The notes beneath the pieces were generated by a model. The model made no database searches. It saw nothing but the letters and a program-made list of their open reading frames with translations, and had not been told where the DNA came from. Below, in pieces: positions 16,922 to 26,981 of a stretch of DNA of 64,000 bases. Source of the DNA: Neomesorhizobium albiziae (lineage in GTDB: Bacteria > Pseudomonadota > Alphaproteobacteria > Rhizobiales > Rhizobiaceae); NCBI RefSeq assembly GCF_900114255.1, contig NZ_FOSL01000001.1:62001-126000 (forward strand). The letters are read 5' to 3'. Positions within the stretch are counted from its first letter, which is position 1. Each line of letters starts with the position of its first letter. The position numbers and the translations under genes were made by a program.

Positions 16922-18901
16922 TCAGAGCGTGATGCGGTATTTGGCAAAGCCTTCCGCGCCCTCGCCTGCCGCTTCGATCTTCACGCCTTTCACATCGGCG
17001 ATGAAATTCTTCGCTTTCGGTCCTGTCTCGAAAATCACGCTGGTTCCCTCCAGCGGCACGAACGACCAGTTGGCGTCGGCCGACGGGTTGATGGTGCCCT
17101 GGTCGATAATGTAGCGCACGATGACGTCGCGGTTGGTGTCCGGCGCCTCGAAGATGATTTTCGATGCGTTGATCTCCGGGAAATTGCCGCCGCCGCCGGC
17201 GCGATAGTTGTTTGACGCCACGACGAATTTCGCCGCCGGATCAATCGGCTTGCCGTCGAACATCAGGTCGACGATGCGGCTGGAGGAAGCGTTGAGCACA
17301 ACACCCTTAGGATCGTATTTAGGCGGCTGCGAGAGATCTATTCTGTAGGTCACGCCGTCGATGACGTCGAAATTGTACGACGGGAAGTCGGCGTTGATCA
17401 GCGGCTGGTCGGCCTTGCCCTTCTCCACCTGCCTGAAGATGCCGGCCGACATCTCCAGCCATTCCTTGACCTGCGCGCCGTTGATTTCCACCGCACGCAC
17501 GGTGTTCGGATAAAGGTAGAGGTCGGCGACGTTCTTGATGGCGATGTCGCCGGCCGGTACGTCTGTGTAGTAGTCGGCGCCGCCGCGGCCACCCGATTTG
17601 AAGGGGGCTGCCGCCGAAAGCACCGGCAGGTCCTTCCACTGCGTCGCCTTCAGCAGGTCCTTGATATACCAGGTCTGCGCCTGCGAAACGATCTGCACCG
17701 ATGGGTCGTCGGCCACCAGCGCGAAATAGGAATAGAGCGGCGCCGATGTCTTGCCGACCGGCCGGCGCACATAGGCGAGCGTCGCCTCGTGGTCCTCCTT
17801 CAGCGCATCGACCATCTTCTTGTCGTCCTCCACCGTCGCCTTGTTCTTGTTGTCGACACGCTCGTAGATCGGCCGCGCTTCGGAGGTCGCCGACACGACG
17901 CGCCATTTCGAGCCGTCGCGCTCCAGAAGCAAGTCGATCAGGCCCATATGCGAGCCCCAGAAGCCGCCCATGACCGCCGGCTTGCCTTGCAGGGTGCCCT
18001 TTGCCGCGTCGACGCCCGCGAGTTCCTGGAAGTCCTTCTTGCCGGGGAACACCAAGTGCTGGTGGCCGGTGAACACGGCGTCGATGCCTTCGACACCGGC
18101 GAGGAAGAACGAGGCGTTCTCCATCATGTCGCCCTGCTTGATATCGATACCGGAGTGCGACAGCGCGATCACGATGTCGGCCCCCTCTTCCTTCATCTGC
18201 GGCACCCAGGCTTTCGCCGCCTCCACGATGTCGCGCGTCTTCACGTTGCCCTCGAGGTTCTTGGCATCCCACGTCATGATCTGCGGCGGCACGAAGCCGA
18301 TGACGCCGATCTTGATCGGATGCTCCGCTCCCGCGCCATCCTTGATCTTCTTTTCGACGATCAGGTACGGCTTCAGGTAGAGCTTGTCGTCGCGCGGGTT
18401 TGCAGCCATTTCGGTACCGCGGATCAGGTTGGCGCAGACGAATGGGAAATTTGCGCCGGCCACCACCTTGTCGAGGAATGACAGGCCGTAATTGAACTCG
18501 TGGTTGCCGAGCGTCGAGACCTCGTAACCGAGCAGGTTCATGCCCTTCATCACGGGATGGACATCACCTTCCTTCAGGCCCTTCTCATAGGCGATGTAAT
18601 CGCCCATCGGGTTGCCCTGCAAAAGGTCGCCATTGTCCACCAGCATCGCGTTCGTGGCTTCCTTGCGCACCGCGTCGATCAGCGACGCCGTGCGCGACAG
18701 GCCCATCGTGTCGTTTGGTTTGTCGGCGTAGTAATCGTAGGGCAGCACGTTCACGTGGATATCCGTCGTCTCCATGATCCTGAGATGCGCCTGGTTCGCC
18801 TGCGCGCGCGCCGAAAACGGATGCAGCATCACCAGCGCCCCCGCGGCGGCGGTTCCCGCCAGAAAAGAGCGGCGCGATACCGCATGAAGCAAGTGGGACA
18901 T
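16922..18901 (-). CDS. cpdB: 2',3'-cyclic-nucleotide 2'-phosphodiesterase/3'-nucleotidase
   Basis: A 659-residue periplasmic metallophosphoesterase. The N-terminus has a twin-arginine signal ([18 protein letters not shown]), so Tat export is expected. Metal-site motifs appear in order: [32 protein letters not shown] and FTGHQH, followed by a C-terminal 5'-nucleotidase domain. It releases nucleosides and phosphate from RNA breakdown products. GAGGAG precedes the ATG at 18901. The gene appears monocistronic. Confidence 0.93.
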   Translation of the reverse strand: MSHLLHAVSRRSFLAGTAAAGALVMLHPFSARAQANQAHLRIMETTDIHVNVLPYDYYADKPNDTMGLSRTASLIDAVRKEATNAMLVDNGDLLQGNPMGDYIAYEKGLKEGDVHPVMKGMNLLGYEVSTLGNHEFNYGLSFLDKVVAGANFPFVCANLIRGTEMAANPRDDKLYLKPYLIVEKKIKDGAGAEHPIKIGVIGFVPPQIMTWDAKNLEGNVKTRDIVEAAKAWVPQMKEEGADIVIALSHSGIDIKQGDMMENASFFLAGVEGIDAVFTGHQHLVFPGKKDFQELAGVDAAKGTLQGKPAVMGGFWGSHMGLIDLLLERDGSKWRVVSATSEARPIYERVDNKNKATVEDDKKMVDALKEDHEATLAYVRRPVGKTSAPLYSYFALVADDPSVQIVSQAQTWYIKDLLKATQWKDLPVLSAAAPFKSGGRGGADYYTDVPAGDIAIKNVADLYLYPNTVRAVEINGAQVKEWLEMSAGIFRQVEKGKADQPLINADFPSYNFDVIDGVTYRIDLSQPPKYDPKGVVLNASSSRIVDLMFDGKPIDPAAKFVVASNNYRAGGGGNFPEINASKIIFEAPDTNRDVIVRYIIDQGTINPSADANWSFVPLEGTSVIFETGPKAKNFIADVKGVKIEAAGEGAEGFAKYRITL

Positions 18902-19026
18902 GGTTTTCTCCTCGTTGGCTGAGCGCTGAAAAATCGACACCGAACCATGAGTTTCGCGCCGAAATTTTTGCAAGTCCAGCAGGAGAGCGTGACGACAGCG
19001 TGAATGTTTGCCGGCGAAGGATACGC

Positions 19027-20292
19027 CTAATCCTTGCGAGGCCCGCCTTGCGTGATGAGCCGGGCGCTGCGCTGGCCGGTCGTGTAAATCCACAGCCAGC
19101 TCAGCGCGACGGTCAGCCGGTTGCGCAGGCCGATCAGGAAATAGATGTGGGCAATGCCCCATATCCACCAGGCGAGCCGGCCCCTGAGCTTGATCCAGCC
19201 GAAGTCGATCGCCGCGGCGCGCTTGCCGATTGTCGCCAGGTTTCCGTCGTTCCTGTAGCTGAACGGCCCCGGAATGGCATCGCCGCGAAGTCGCGCGCGA
19301 ATGACGGAGGCGGCGTAGCGGCCCTGCTGCTTGGCGGCGGGGGCGACGCCGGGAACCAGCTTGCCGTCGGGAAGCGCCACATGCGCGGTGTCGCCGACCA
19401 CGAAAATATCCTCATGGCCAGGCGCCGTCAGGTCGGGCTCCACCATGACGCGTCCTGCCCGGTCGGCCGGCGCGCCAAGCCACTCCGCCGCCGGCGAAGC
19501 GGCCACGCCCGCAGCCCAGATGATGGTCTTCGCAGGCAGACGCCGGTCGCCGTAGATCACCCCGTCGGCATCGCATTGCGACACCGGCTGCCCAAGTTCG
19601 ACCTCGACGCCAAGACGCTCCAGCGCGTTGCGCGCATAGTCCGAAAGCTCCGGCACGAAGCCGGCGAGCACGCGTTCGCCAGCTTCGATCAGCACGACCC
19701 TGGCCTGGCTCGTATCGATATGCCGGAAATCACCGCGTAGGGTATCGCGCGCCAGTTCGGCGATGGTGCCGGCGAGTTCCACCCCGGTCGGACCAGCGCC
19801 GATGATCACGAAGGTCAGCAGCGCCCGCCGCTTTTGCAGGTCCGTTTCGCGCTCCGCCTGCTCGAAGGCGAGCAGCAGGCGCCGGCGTATGGTGGTCGCG
19901 TCCTCCAGCGTCTTCAGGCCGGGCGCGTAGGGCTCCCACTCGTCATGGCCGAAATAGGCGTGCCGCGCGCCGGTAGCCAGCACCAGCGTGTCGTAGGAGA
20001 CGGCCGCGCCATCTTCCAGGAGAACCTTTTTCGCAGCCGCATCGACGCCGGCAACCGTGCCGAGCAATGTGGTCACATCCTTGCGGCTGCGCAGCAAGTG
20101 ACGGATTGGCCAGGCGATTTCGGAGGTCGCCAGCGACGTGGTGGCGACCTGGTAGAGCAGCGGCTGGAAGAGATGATGGTTGCGCCGGTCGATGAGCGTC
20201 ACCTGCACCCCGGCGCGCGCAAGGCAACGCGTCGCTTCCAGCCCGCCGAAGCCGGCGCCGACGATAACCACGTGATGGGGATTTTCGGCCAT
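19027..20292 (-). CDS. Type II NADH dehydrogenase-like FAD oxidoreductase
   Basis: A 421-residue protein of the NDH-2 family: FAD motif [20 protein letters not shown] near the N-terminus, NADH motif [19 protein letters not shown] around 165-183, and [10 protein letters not shown]. The C-terminus is hydrophobic ([18 protein letters not shown]), suiting peripheral attachment to the inner membrane. NDH-2 passes electrons from NADH to quinone without pumping protons. The gene shares its strand with the downstream part of the lrp region but has no close operon partner. Confidence 0.9.
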   Translation of the reverse strand: MAENPHHVVIVGAGFGGLEATRCLARAGVQVTLIDRRNHHLFQPLLYQVATTSLATSEIAWPIRHLLRSRKDVTTLLGTVAGVDAAAKKVLLEDGAAVSYDTLVLATGARHAYFGHDEWEPYAPGLKTLEDATTIRRRLLLAFEQAERETDLQKRRALLTFVIIGAGPTGVELAGTIAELARDTLRGDFRHIDTSQARVVLIEAGERVLAGFVPELSDYARNALERLGVEVELGQPVSQCDADGVIYGDRRLPAKTIIWAAGVAASPAAEWLGAPADRAGRVMVEPDLTAPGHEDIFVVGDTAHVALPDGKLVPGVAPAAKQQGRYAASVIRARLRGDAIPGPFSYRNDGNLATIGKRAAAIDFGWIKLRGRLAWWIWGIAHIYFLIGLRNRLTVALSWLWIYTTGQRSARLITQGGPRKD

Positions 20293-20369
20293 CGATCCCA
20301 GCCTATGTCGAGACGGATGGTCAGGATTTATGGGAAAGCTCGACCGCCGGCAACCTGTGGTGCCGCGAC

Positions 20370-20843
20370 CTACGCCATCTCCGGCTTCATGCCCATCGCC
20401 GTGCGGTCGATCACTTCGCGCAACGCAAAGGAAGAGTTGATCTTGGTCACGTGCGGCATCGCCGACAGCCATTCCTTGTGGATGCGCTCGTAGTCAGCCA
20501 GATCGCGCGCCGCAATCCGCAGAATATAGTCGTATTCGCCCGACATCAGATGGCACGACAGGATGTTGGGACAACGCTTTACCGCCGCCTCGAAGTCCGA
20601 AAGCGTCTTTTCGAACTGGCCAGACAGCGATATGTGGACGATCGCGGTCATCTGGTGCCCAAGTGCTGCGTTGGAAAGCCTTGCGTGATAACCGCGAACG
20701 ACCCCGGTCTTTTCCAGATTGTCGAGCCGTCGCGAACAGGCCGATTGCGACAGGCCGACCTTCTCGGCAAGCGCCGCGTTGGAGATGCGCCCATCCTTCT
20801 GCAAAGTGTCGAGAATCGCGATATCGATCCTGTCCAGGGACAT
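20370..20843 (-). CDS. Lrp/AsnC-family regulator, probable regulator of ald
   Basis: A 157-residue protein with an N-terminal helix-turn-helix (LDTLQKDGRISNAALAEKVG, then LSQSACSRRLDNLEK) and a C-terminal RAM/AsnC ligand-binding domain (HISLSGQFEKTLSDFEAAVK). It is divergent from alanine dehydrogenase with 155 bases between starts, a standard layout for an Lrp-type activator (AldR-like) that senses an amino acid. Regulation of ald is inferred from this arrangement only. Confidence 0.9.
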   Translation of the reverse strand: MSLDRIDIAILDTLQKDGRISNAALAEKVGLSQSACSRRLDNLEKTGVVRGYHARLSNAALGHQMTAIVHISLSGQFEKTLSDFEAAVKRCPNILSCHLMSGEYDYILRIAARDLADYERIHKEWLSAMPHVTKINSSFALREVIDRTAMGMKPEMA

Positions 20844-20998
20844 TCTTCGAACTTCCTTCGAAAAAGCTAAAGATTGACGCAAGGAATACCCGCTTCGCCC
20901 GTTCCTGGCAATCGCATTCGCAAACACATGCGAACCCTTCCGTGCTTCAATCGTTGAAAGCAGGAAGATGACTGCAAAGCATGGGAGGAGAACAAAAA

Positions 20999-22114
20999 AT
21001 GCGCGTCGGATGCCCCAAGGAAATCAAGAACCATGAATACCGCGTCGGCCTGACCCCCGGCTCGGTGCGTGAATATGTGGCGCACGGTCACGAGGTGCTG
21101 GTGGAGACCGGCGCCGGAGCCGGCATCGGCGCTGACGACAATGCCTATCGCGCCGCGGGCGCCGCAATTGCAAAGACGGCGCAAGAGGTCTTCGAAAAAT
21201 CGGACATGATCGTCAAGGTCAAGGAACCGCAGCCCGGCGAATGGGCGCAACTGCGCGAAGGCCAGATCCTCTACACCTACCTCCACCTCGCCCCGGATCC
21301 GGAACAGACCAGGGGTCTTCTGGCCTCCGGCGTCACCGCGGTTGCCTACGAGACTGTCACCGACGACCGTGGCGGCCTGCCCCTGCTCGCGCCGATGTCG
21401 GAAGTCGCCGGTCGCCTGTCGATCCAGGCAGGCGCCACGGCGCTGCAGAAGGCCAATGGCGGCCGCGGCGTGCTGCTCGGTGGCGTTCCGGGCGTCTTGC
21501 CTGGCAAGGTGACGGTTCTCGGCGGCGGTGTCGTCGGCCTGCATGCGGCCAAAATGGCGGTTGGCCTCGGCGCCGACGTCACCATCATCGATCGTTCGAT
21601 CCCGCGGCTGCGCCAGCTCGACGATATCTTCAACGGCCGCGTCCACACCCGCTATTCGACCGTCGAGGCGCTGGAGGATGAGTGCTTCTCAGCCGATATC
21701 GTCGTTGGCGCCGTTCTGATCCCAGGTGCGGCGGCGCCCAAGCTGGTATCACGCGAAATGCTTTCGGGCATGAAGAAGGGCGCGGTGCTGGTCGACGTCG
21801 CCATCGACCAGGGCGGCTGTTTCGAGACCTCGCATGCCACTACCCACGCCGATCCGACTTATGAGGTCGACGGCATCATCCACTATTGCGTGGCAAACAT
21901 GCCGGGCGCCGTGCCGGTCACATCTGCCCATGCGCTGAACAATGCGACGCTGCATTATGGCCTGCAACTCGCCGACAAGGGCCTGAAGGCGATCATCGAC
22001 GATCATCATCTCAGGAACGGCCTCAACGTGCACAAGGGCCGCATCACCAACTCGGCCGTTGCCGAAGCACTCGGCTATGAAATGGCCGAACCGAAGGCTG
22101 TGCTCGCCGCCTGA
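20999..22114 (+). CDS. ald: Alanine dehydrogenase
   Basis: A 371-residue NAD-dependent L-alanine dehydrogenase, interconverting alanine and pyruvate plus ammonia. Seen: [20 protein letters not shown] at the N-terminus, [15 protein letters not shown] with the catalytic His, the nucleotide motif [17 protein letters not shown], and the C-terminal [26 protein letters not shown] precedes the ATG at 20999. Length is typical. The divergent Lrp-type gene is the likely regulator. Confidence 0.97.
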   Translation: MRVGCPKEIKNHEYRVGLTPGSVREYVAHGHEVLVETGAGAGIGADDNAYRAAGAAIAKTAQEVFEKSDMIVKVKEPQPGEWAQLREGQILYTYLHLAPDPEQTRGLLASGVTAVAYETVTDDRGGLPLLAPMSEVAGRLSIQAGATALQKANGGRGVLLGGVPGVLPGKVTVLGGGVVGLHAAKMAVGLGADVTIIDRSIPRLRQLDDIFNGRVHTRYSTVEALEDECFSADIVVGAVLIPGAAAPKLVSREMLSGMKKGAVLVDVAIDQGGCFETSHATTHADPTYEVDGIIHYCVANMPGAVPVTSAHALNNATLHYGLQLADKGLKAIIDDHHLRNGLNVHKGRITNSAVAEALGYEMAEPKAVLAA

Positions 22115-22141
22115 TTTTCCAGGCAACCAACCTCCCTGCCC

Positions 22142-22231
22142 AAATGCATCGGCCCGAAAATCGGAATCGATTTTCGGGCCGATGCATTTTAGAGCGTCCT
22201 TTGCGCGTCCAAATGGACGCGCGGCGCTCTA
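22142..22231. repeat. Two adjacent palindromes downstream of ald
   Basis: A perfect 22-bp inverted repeat (22142-22163 and 22168-22189, loop GAAT) contains ATGCATCGGCCCGAAAATCG in one arm. It is followed by an imperfect palindrome at 22191-22231 with AGAGCG/CGCTCT outer arms and GCGCGTCC/GGACGCGC inner arms. The first could terminate ald transcripts, since TTTT ends its right arm. Both have the look of dispersed rhizobial repeats. Confidence 0.75.
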
Positions 22232-22294
22232 ACCCGCCGGATCCTGACCGTTCCGGGGGGCGTTTTTGTTTCGGTGACGCGGGAAAACGGGCAA

Positions 22295-22321
22295 CAAAAA
22301 AGCGGGGTTTTTACCCCGCTT
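22295..22321 (-). terminator. Rho-independent terminator for the DUF1203 gene
   Basis: On the minus strand, AAGCGGGG pairs with CCCCGCTT (22300-22307 and 22314-22321) and is followed by a run of six T (22300-22295). It lies about 160 bases beyond the stop of the minus-strand gene at 22480 and is correctly oriented for it. Confidence 0.75.
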
Positions 22322-22479
22322 CCCCGTCTGCCGAGATTTCGCCGCCGGTCCATCCGCGGTCGGCCAAATCAATCGACATCTGCCTTATACCGAAGAAATG
22401 TAACGGCAGTGCGACAATCCCTCCGATTGTGATTCCCGCCGGTTAAGAAACGGTTAACCAAGGCGCTGGCCGACATTCC

Positions 22480-22950
22480 TCACCCGCGCTCGATACGGCA
22501 AGCGTAGCAATTGTTCCTGGCCGAGCGCATGTGCAGGTAGGCTATGTCTTCCCGCTCCAGCAATTCATGAGCCCGTTCGCAAATCTTGTGCGTGGGCACG
22601 ACCGCCCCAGTGCCGTAGACGATGCGGTCGTCATGGCTGTAGCCGCGCACGATATGCTCGGCAGTCGGCCGGTACATATCCGGCATCACATCCGTTTCCG
22701 GCGCCCGCTCGCATTCCCGAGCATGCAGAAAAATCGGCCCGGTCTCGGCATAGGGCTGCAATTGTGGAAACGGCCGGTAGGCCAGGATCAGATATTCCTC
22801 TCCCGCCCTGACATTGTTGAGGCAATGGCGGCAAGGCACGCCGTCGCCGTCGGAAACGCGGCGCTCAGGCGTCATTCCGTAGGCATCCGGGCCACCGGCC
22901 TGCAAGGCACGGACGCGGTCGGTCGGCAGCGCCACATAGCGGATCAGCAT
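22480..22950 (-). CDS. DUF1203-family protein
   Basis: A 156-residue protein whose motifs CRHCLNNVRAGEEYLILAYRPF and FLHARECER match the DUF1203 family; the Cys and His residues suggest a metal site. Biochemical function is unknown. GAGGAG lies before the ATG at 22950, which I prefer over the longer open frame. It is divergent from a GT32-type gene, with about 145 bases between the starts. Confidence 0.82.
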   Translation of the reverse strand: MLIRYVALPTDRVRALQAGGPDAYGMTPERRVSDGDGVPCRHCLNNVRAGEEYLILAYRPFPQLQPYAETGPIFLHARECERAPETDVMPDMYRPTAEHIVRGYSHDDRIVYGTGAVVPTHKICERAHELLEREDIAYLHMRSARNNCYACRIERG

Positions 22951-23094
22951 GACAATCTCCTCGGCAATCGAATGCCGTGGAGATACGGCGCTGGCGCGGC
23001 CACAGCCACCCGTTTCCTGCCGACAAGAATTCATTAACCACTCGACACCCACCGACAATTGACGCTATGTCGCTGACACCATCGCGGAAACCCC

Positions 23095-23796
23095 ATGAAA
23101 ATTCCGAAAATCGTCCACCAGACATGGAAGTCCAAGACAGTGCCCGTGCGCTGGCAGGGGGCGGTCGCGAGCGTGCGGCAACACCATCCAGGCTGGGAAT
23201 ACCGGCTGTGGACCGACGCCGAAATGGACGCCCATGTCGAGGCACATCAGCCGGAACTCTGGCCGGTCTATCGCGATTTCGACAAGAACATCATGCGCGC
23301 CGACGTCTTCCGCTACGTGGCGATGCACGATATCGGCGGTCTCTATGCGGACCTCGATTACGAATTTCTGCGCCCCTTCCCCTATGGCAGCACGCAACTC
23401 CTGCTCTCGGAAGAATTCTCGCTGAGCTTCGGCGACAGCCTCGACCAGATCGCGAACTACGTGTTTGCGTCGCGGCCCGGCCACCCGTTCTGGAAGGACG
23501 TCATCACCGACCTGATCGACAATCCGCCCGGCGTCGGAGACTACACGGATGTGATCGATGCGACTGGTCCGGGCTTCCTGAGCCGAGTCTTCTTCACCAA
23601 CCGCGACCGCTACGAAGGCGTGACGGTGACGCCGAAACCGGCGTTGAGCCCGACCCGCCTGCACAGCTCGCTGGAGCGCAAGATCCTGCTCAACTCCGGT
23701 GTCACATACGGTCTGCACCATGGTTCGGGCTCCTGGAAGGAGCGCTGGACCCCCACCTACGTTCGGACGAAGATCGCCAAGGCGCTGCGGCTCTAG
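23095..23796 (+). CDS. GT32-family glycosyltransferase
   Basis: A 233-residue protein starting with IPKIVHQTWK, the hallmark of the sugar-binding DXD glycosyltransferases (Och1/capsular type). The DXD motif is in GGLYADLDYEFLRPF (about 79-93). No membrane segment or signal peptide is visible, so it should act in the cytoplasm on a surface glycan or glycolipid. No polysaccharide cluster surrounds it and the acceptor is unknown. Confidence 0.85.
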   Translation: MKIPKIVHQTWKSKTVPVRWQGAVASVRQHHPGWEYRLWTDAEMDAHVEAHQPELWPVYRDFDKNIMRADVFRYVAMHDIGGLYADLDYEFLRPFPYGSTQLLLSEEFSLSFGDSLDQIANYVFASRPGHPFWKDVITDLIDNPPGVGDYTDVIDATGPGFLSRVFFTNRDRYEGVTVTPKPALSPTRLHSSLERKILLNSGVTYGLHHGSGSWKERWTPTYVRTKIAKALRL

Positions 23797-23954
23797 AACC
23801 GCTCGCGGCAACGGTCTGCTGACGATCTGCCGTCGCGGTGGATTATCCGCTGCCCGCCCGCCAGGCTGATGAAAGTGTGAGCCAGTTCATCGACAACACC
23901 GACGCCAGCGCGCATTCTGCATGCTGGCGGCGGTGGCGTGAGGGAACATCAGCC

Positions 23955-24446
23955 ATGACCAATCAGATCCAGCAGCCCAAACCATTCGATCTCGTCGGCG
24001 ACCCCATCCTCATTGGCGGCATTGGCCAGGGCTTCGAGGCGACGCTCAACTGGCGCGTTCATGACGGCCACGACGAGCGCACCGGCTTCTTCAATGTCGG
24101 CGGCGGCACCGGTGAACACGGCCAATTCCAGATCGCCGCGCAAATCGGTGCGGCCGCCTTCCAGCTTGACCGGCTGTTCGTTGAAGTGTTCGAGGAAAGC
24201 GCCAAGGACGGGTCCGAAATCAACAAGGTCATCGTGCCGGTCATCTACGGTCCGCGCATTGTGCCGGGCTATATCGGATTTCGCATCCACCAGGTGGTGA
24301 GCGGCGACACGCTGTCGAAGATCGCGCGCGACAATTATGGCGACCCGAGCCTGCATACGCGCATCTCGCGTGCCAATCCGGTCGAGATCAGCGATCCCAA
24401 CCAGATATTCGTCGGCCAGCGGTTGAAAGTGCCTATCGGAGCATGA
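23955..24446 (+). CDS. Gmad2 (Ig-like) plus LysM protein without signal peptide
   Basis: A 163-residue protein. Residues about 8-100 resemble a Gmad2 immunoglobulin-like domain (GQGFEATLNWRVHDG, GQFQIAAQIG, FEESAKDGSE). Residues about 112-161 are a LysM domain (IHQVVSGDTLSKIARDNYGD, then NQIFVGQRLKVP). LysM domains bind peptidoglycan or chitin-like glycans, yet no secretion signal is visible in any upstream in-frame start, which is odd. Its ribosome-binding site is GAGGG nine bases before the ATG. Confidence 0.8.
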   Translation: MTNQIQQPKPFDLVGDPILIGGIGQGFEATLNWRVHDGHDERTGFFNVGGGTGEHGQFQIAAQIGAAAFQLDRLFVEVFEESAKDGSEINKVIVPVIYGPRIVPGYIGFRIHQVVSGDTLSKIARDNYGDPSLHTRISRANPVEISDPNQIFVGQRLKVPIGA

Positions 24447-24464
24447 TCCGGACGCGGGACGGCA

Positions 24465-25274
24465 TCACATCTCGATGAGTGAATCCAGTCCCCTCACCAG
24501 CCCCTTGATCTTTACCACGTGGCGGATCGCCAGCAGGGTGCCGCCGACGTATGGCGCTGCCGAGGACCCGGCATCGTGGCGGATGGTCAGGCGCTCGTCC
24601 GGCAGGCCGAACAAAGCCTCGCAGGAGAGAATGTAGGACGGCAGCCGCAGCGCATGCACCTGCACGCCTGGCGCTTCGCCAACAGCGCCGCCACGCGTCG
24701 CCGGAATGCCGGAAACCTCGGATTGCGGCTTCGCCGTCGACGCGCCGCGGATATCGGCCAGCGCCTCGGCCAGTTCGCGTGCCGTGCCCGACGGCGCGTC
24801 GGGCTTCTTGGCGCTGGCGTAGTCGATCACCTCGACATCCGGCACATATTTCGCGGCCATCAGCGCGAAGCGTTTCATCAGCGTGGCGGTGATCGAGAAA
24901 TTGCCAGCGGCGATGACGCCGACGCCATTTCCGCGCGCTGCAGCGTCGATCTCGGCATAGTCGGCAGCCCCGAGGCCGGAGGTACCGATCATCACATGGC
25001 GGCCGTTGGAAATCGCTGTCAGCGCATGTTCCTTCACGGCCACCGGCTTGGTGTAGTCGACCACCACGTCGGAGGTGCCCTTCAGCGCCTCTTCCAGAGT
25101 CGCGGTCACGTCGACGCCGATCGGCGCCAGGCCGATCGCCGAACCGGCATCCCAGCCCGCGGCCCCTCGCGCCACGGCGCCAGCCAGCTGCATGTCAGGC
25201 TCGGCGACGATCGCCGGGATCAGTGCCTTGCCTACCCAACCGGTCGCGCCGCTCATCACCACCCGTATCGTCAT
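24465..25274 (-). CDS. Dihydrodipicolinate reductase-like protein with altered active site
   Basis: A 269-residue DapB homolog: N-terminal Rossmann domain (VVMSGATGWVGKALIPAI) and the C-terminal DapB segment KKPDAPSGTARELAEAL. In DapB the substrate motif is HHxxK before DAPSGT; here the two His positions are Ala153 and Ser154, while Lys157 and DAPSGT remain. GATGWVG also replaces the usual GRMG. It may act on a different substrate or belong to a divergent DapB-like group. GGAG precedes the ATG at 25274. It shares no operon with lysine genes here. Confidence 0.82.
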   Translation of the reverse strand: MTIRVVMSGATGWVGKALIPAIVAEPDMQLAGAVARGAAGWDAGSAIGLAPIGVDVTATLEEALKGTSDVVVDYTKPVAVKEHALTAISNGRHVMIGTSGLGAADYAEIDAAARGNGVGVIAAGNFSITATLMKRFALMAAKYVPDVEVIDYASAKKPDAPSGTARELAEALADIRGASTAKPQSEVSGIPATRGGAVGEAPGVQVHALRLPSYILSCEALFGLPDERLTIRHDAGSSAAPYVGGTLLAIRHVVKIKGLVRGLDSLIEM

Positions 25275-25328
25275 CTCGCGCTCCATACGTCGAAGAAATC
25301 CATGCATTCGCGATAGAGCATTTTGCAG

Positions 25329-25346
25329 CCAGGTGGAATCACCTGG
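25329..25346. repeat. Short hairpin CCAGGTG/CACCTGG within a repeat-like gap
   Basis: Seven-base arms at 25329-25335 and 25340-25346 flank a GAAT loop. The loop is the same as in the 22-bp palindrome at 22142, suggesting related dispersed elements. It lies upstream of the DapB-like gene and downstream of the GNAT gene. Confidence 0.5.
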
Positions 25347-25473
25347 CGTCGCACAAATGCGGCCGAAACAAATCGATGCGCATGGACTTCTGGCAATGCC
25401 GCGAGAGGCGAAGACGGCTGGCGCAAGGCCATTTGGTCAGGCACGAATGTCCGGTACGGCAAAAACTGCCGTT

Positions 25474-26040
25474 CTAACCCCGCATGACGCTGGCCGAGCG
25501 GTCGGAAAAACTCATCGGCAGCACGGCTTCCTTTTTCTGCCCTACCGGCGAGAACCCGAGCCGCTGGTAAAGCGGAAGGGCCGCAGGATGGTCGAGGGTA
25601 CAGGTCTGCACGGTAACGACCTTGGGCGTGTAGGACCACGCCGCCTCGACCGCCGCGCCGAGGAACCAGCGGCCGATACCCTGACCGATCGCATGCTCCA
25701 TCATGCCGAAATAGGAAAGCTCCACTTCGCCCGGCAGATGCGTCTTGAGATCGAAGAAGCCTGCTGGCGCGCCGTCCAGATAAAGAACACGGATATCACG
25801 GTCGGGGTCGTGGATCTTTCCGGCGAGTTCCTCGTCGCTCATCCTCAGCACATTGACCCAATGCCATTTCCGCCCCACCCGGTCGATCAGGTAGCGGTAG
25901 TAATGCAGCTGCATGTTGCGGGTGCGCATCAGCGCGACCTGCCGGTTGTAGGGCAGCGGCGGATAGTGCGACGGCGGCGCGCTCATCTCGAGGAAGGTTA
26001 CGGTGACAGGGATCGCTTCGATCTTCTTTTCCGCGCTCAT
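25474..26040 (-). CDS. GNAT-family N-acetyltransferase
   Basis: A 188-residue protein with a GNAT core in its C-terminal half: VELSYFGMMEHAIGQGIGRWFLGAA carries the acetyl-CoA pyrophosphate loop, followed by VQTCTLDHPAALPLYQRLGF. The substrate is unknown. The ATG overlaps the sseA stop (ATGA at 26040), so it is translated with the sulfurtransferase. Confidence 0.88.
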   Translation of the reverse strand: MSAEKKIEAIPVTVTFLEMSAPPSHYPPLPYNRQVALMRTRNMQLHYYRYLIDRVGRKWHWVNVLRMSDEELAGKIHDPDRDIRVLYLDGAPAGFFDLKTHLPGEVELSYFGMMEHAIGQGIGRWFLGAAVEAAWSYTPKVVTVQTCTLDHPAALPLYQRLGFSPVGQKKEAVLPMSFSDRSASVMRG

Positions 26041-26894
26041 GGTCGATCCTTGCCCGTCGAAACCGGCGTGTCCGAACGCTTTCCCCACTCGCTCCACGAG
26101 CCGTCGTAGAGCCTGTTGGCGGTATGGCCAATGGTACGCAGCGCCAGCGTGATGATCGCCGCGGTAATACCCGAACCGCAAGAGGTGACGATCGGTTTCG
26201 ACAGGTCGAGACCTGCCTCCTCCAGCACTTCCTTCAGGCGTTCAGGTGGCAAAAGCTTGCCGTTCTCCGACAGGGTCGGCGAAGGCACGTTCCTGGCGCC
26301 GGGCATGTGGCCGGAGCGCACGCCGGCCCGCGGTTCCGGCTCAATTCCAGCGAACCGCCCGGGCGAACGCGCGTCGGCGATCTGTACTTTGTTGCCGCCG
26401 ACGATTTCCCGCATGTCGGAAAGCGTGGCGAGCTGCGTGGCGTCGAAATCGGCATGGAACACACTGGGCGCGATCTTCGTCACATCGGCGGTCACCGGGC
26501 GCCCTTCGGCTTTCCAGCGGTCAAAGCCGCCGTCGAGCAGATAAACCTGGTAGACGCCCATGACACGGAACATCCACCAGACCCGCGGCGCCGAGTACAC
26601 GCCCGGCCCGTCATAGACGATGATCGTGTCGTCGGCCGAAATGCCCATCGAACCGACATGCCGGGCAAAGACTTCCGGGCTTGGCAACGTATGCGGCAGG
26701 TCGGAATCCGGCTCGACGATCTCGTCCTGGTCGAAAAACTTGGCGCCTGGAATGTGTGCCGCCTGATATTCGACGCGCGGATCGCGCTTCTGGGCCGGCA
26801 AATACCAGGACGCATCGACGATCGATAGGCCGGGATCGGACAGATGCTCCTGCAACCAGTCGGCATCGACCGTGAAAGGGCTTTCGTTCGGCAT
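26037..26894 (-). CDS. sseA: 3-mercaptopyruvate sulfurtransferase
   Basis: A 285-residue tandem rhodanese. The first, inactive domain has DASWYLP and YDGPGVYSAPRVWW; the second carries the catalytic loop SCGSGITA with Cys239, where CGSGxTA is the mercaptopyruvate-type signature rather than the thiosulfate-type. It transfers sulfur from 3-mercaptopyruvate, the transamination product of cysteine, to thiophilic acceptors. ATG 26894 is used; GTG 26906 is possible. An Lrp-type gene lies just upstream on the same strand and GNAT is coupled downstream. Confidence 0.93.
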   Translation of the reverse strand: MPNESPFTVDADWLQEHLSDPGLSIVDASWYLPAQKRDPRVEYQAAHIPGAKFFDQDEIVEPDSDLPHTLPSPEVFARHVGSMGISADDTIIVYDGPGVYSAPRVWWMFRVMGVYQVYLLDGGFDRWKAEGRPVTADVTKIAPSVFHADFDATQLATLSDMREIVGGNKVQIADARSPGRFAGIEPEPRAGVRSGHMPGARNVPSPTLSENGKLLPPERLKEVLEEAGLDLSKPIVTSCGSGITAAIITLALRTIGHTANRLYDGSWSEWGKRSDTPVSTGKDRP

Positions 26895-26981
26895 TTCTTC
26901 TACCACTCCTGGAAAGATCGCTGGCGATCATGTTGCATAATCGCGGCCCCGGCAAAACCGCAAGCCGCCAACGAAGCGCAA

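Noticed and set aside
20844-20998. Riboswitch or sigma-70 promoter upstream of ald
   Set aside because: A TTGAC-like hexamer is present, but no convincing -10 at correct spacing and no conserved riboswitch structure could be drawn.
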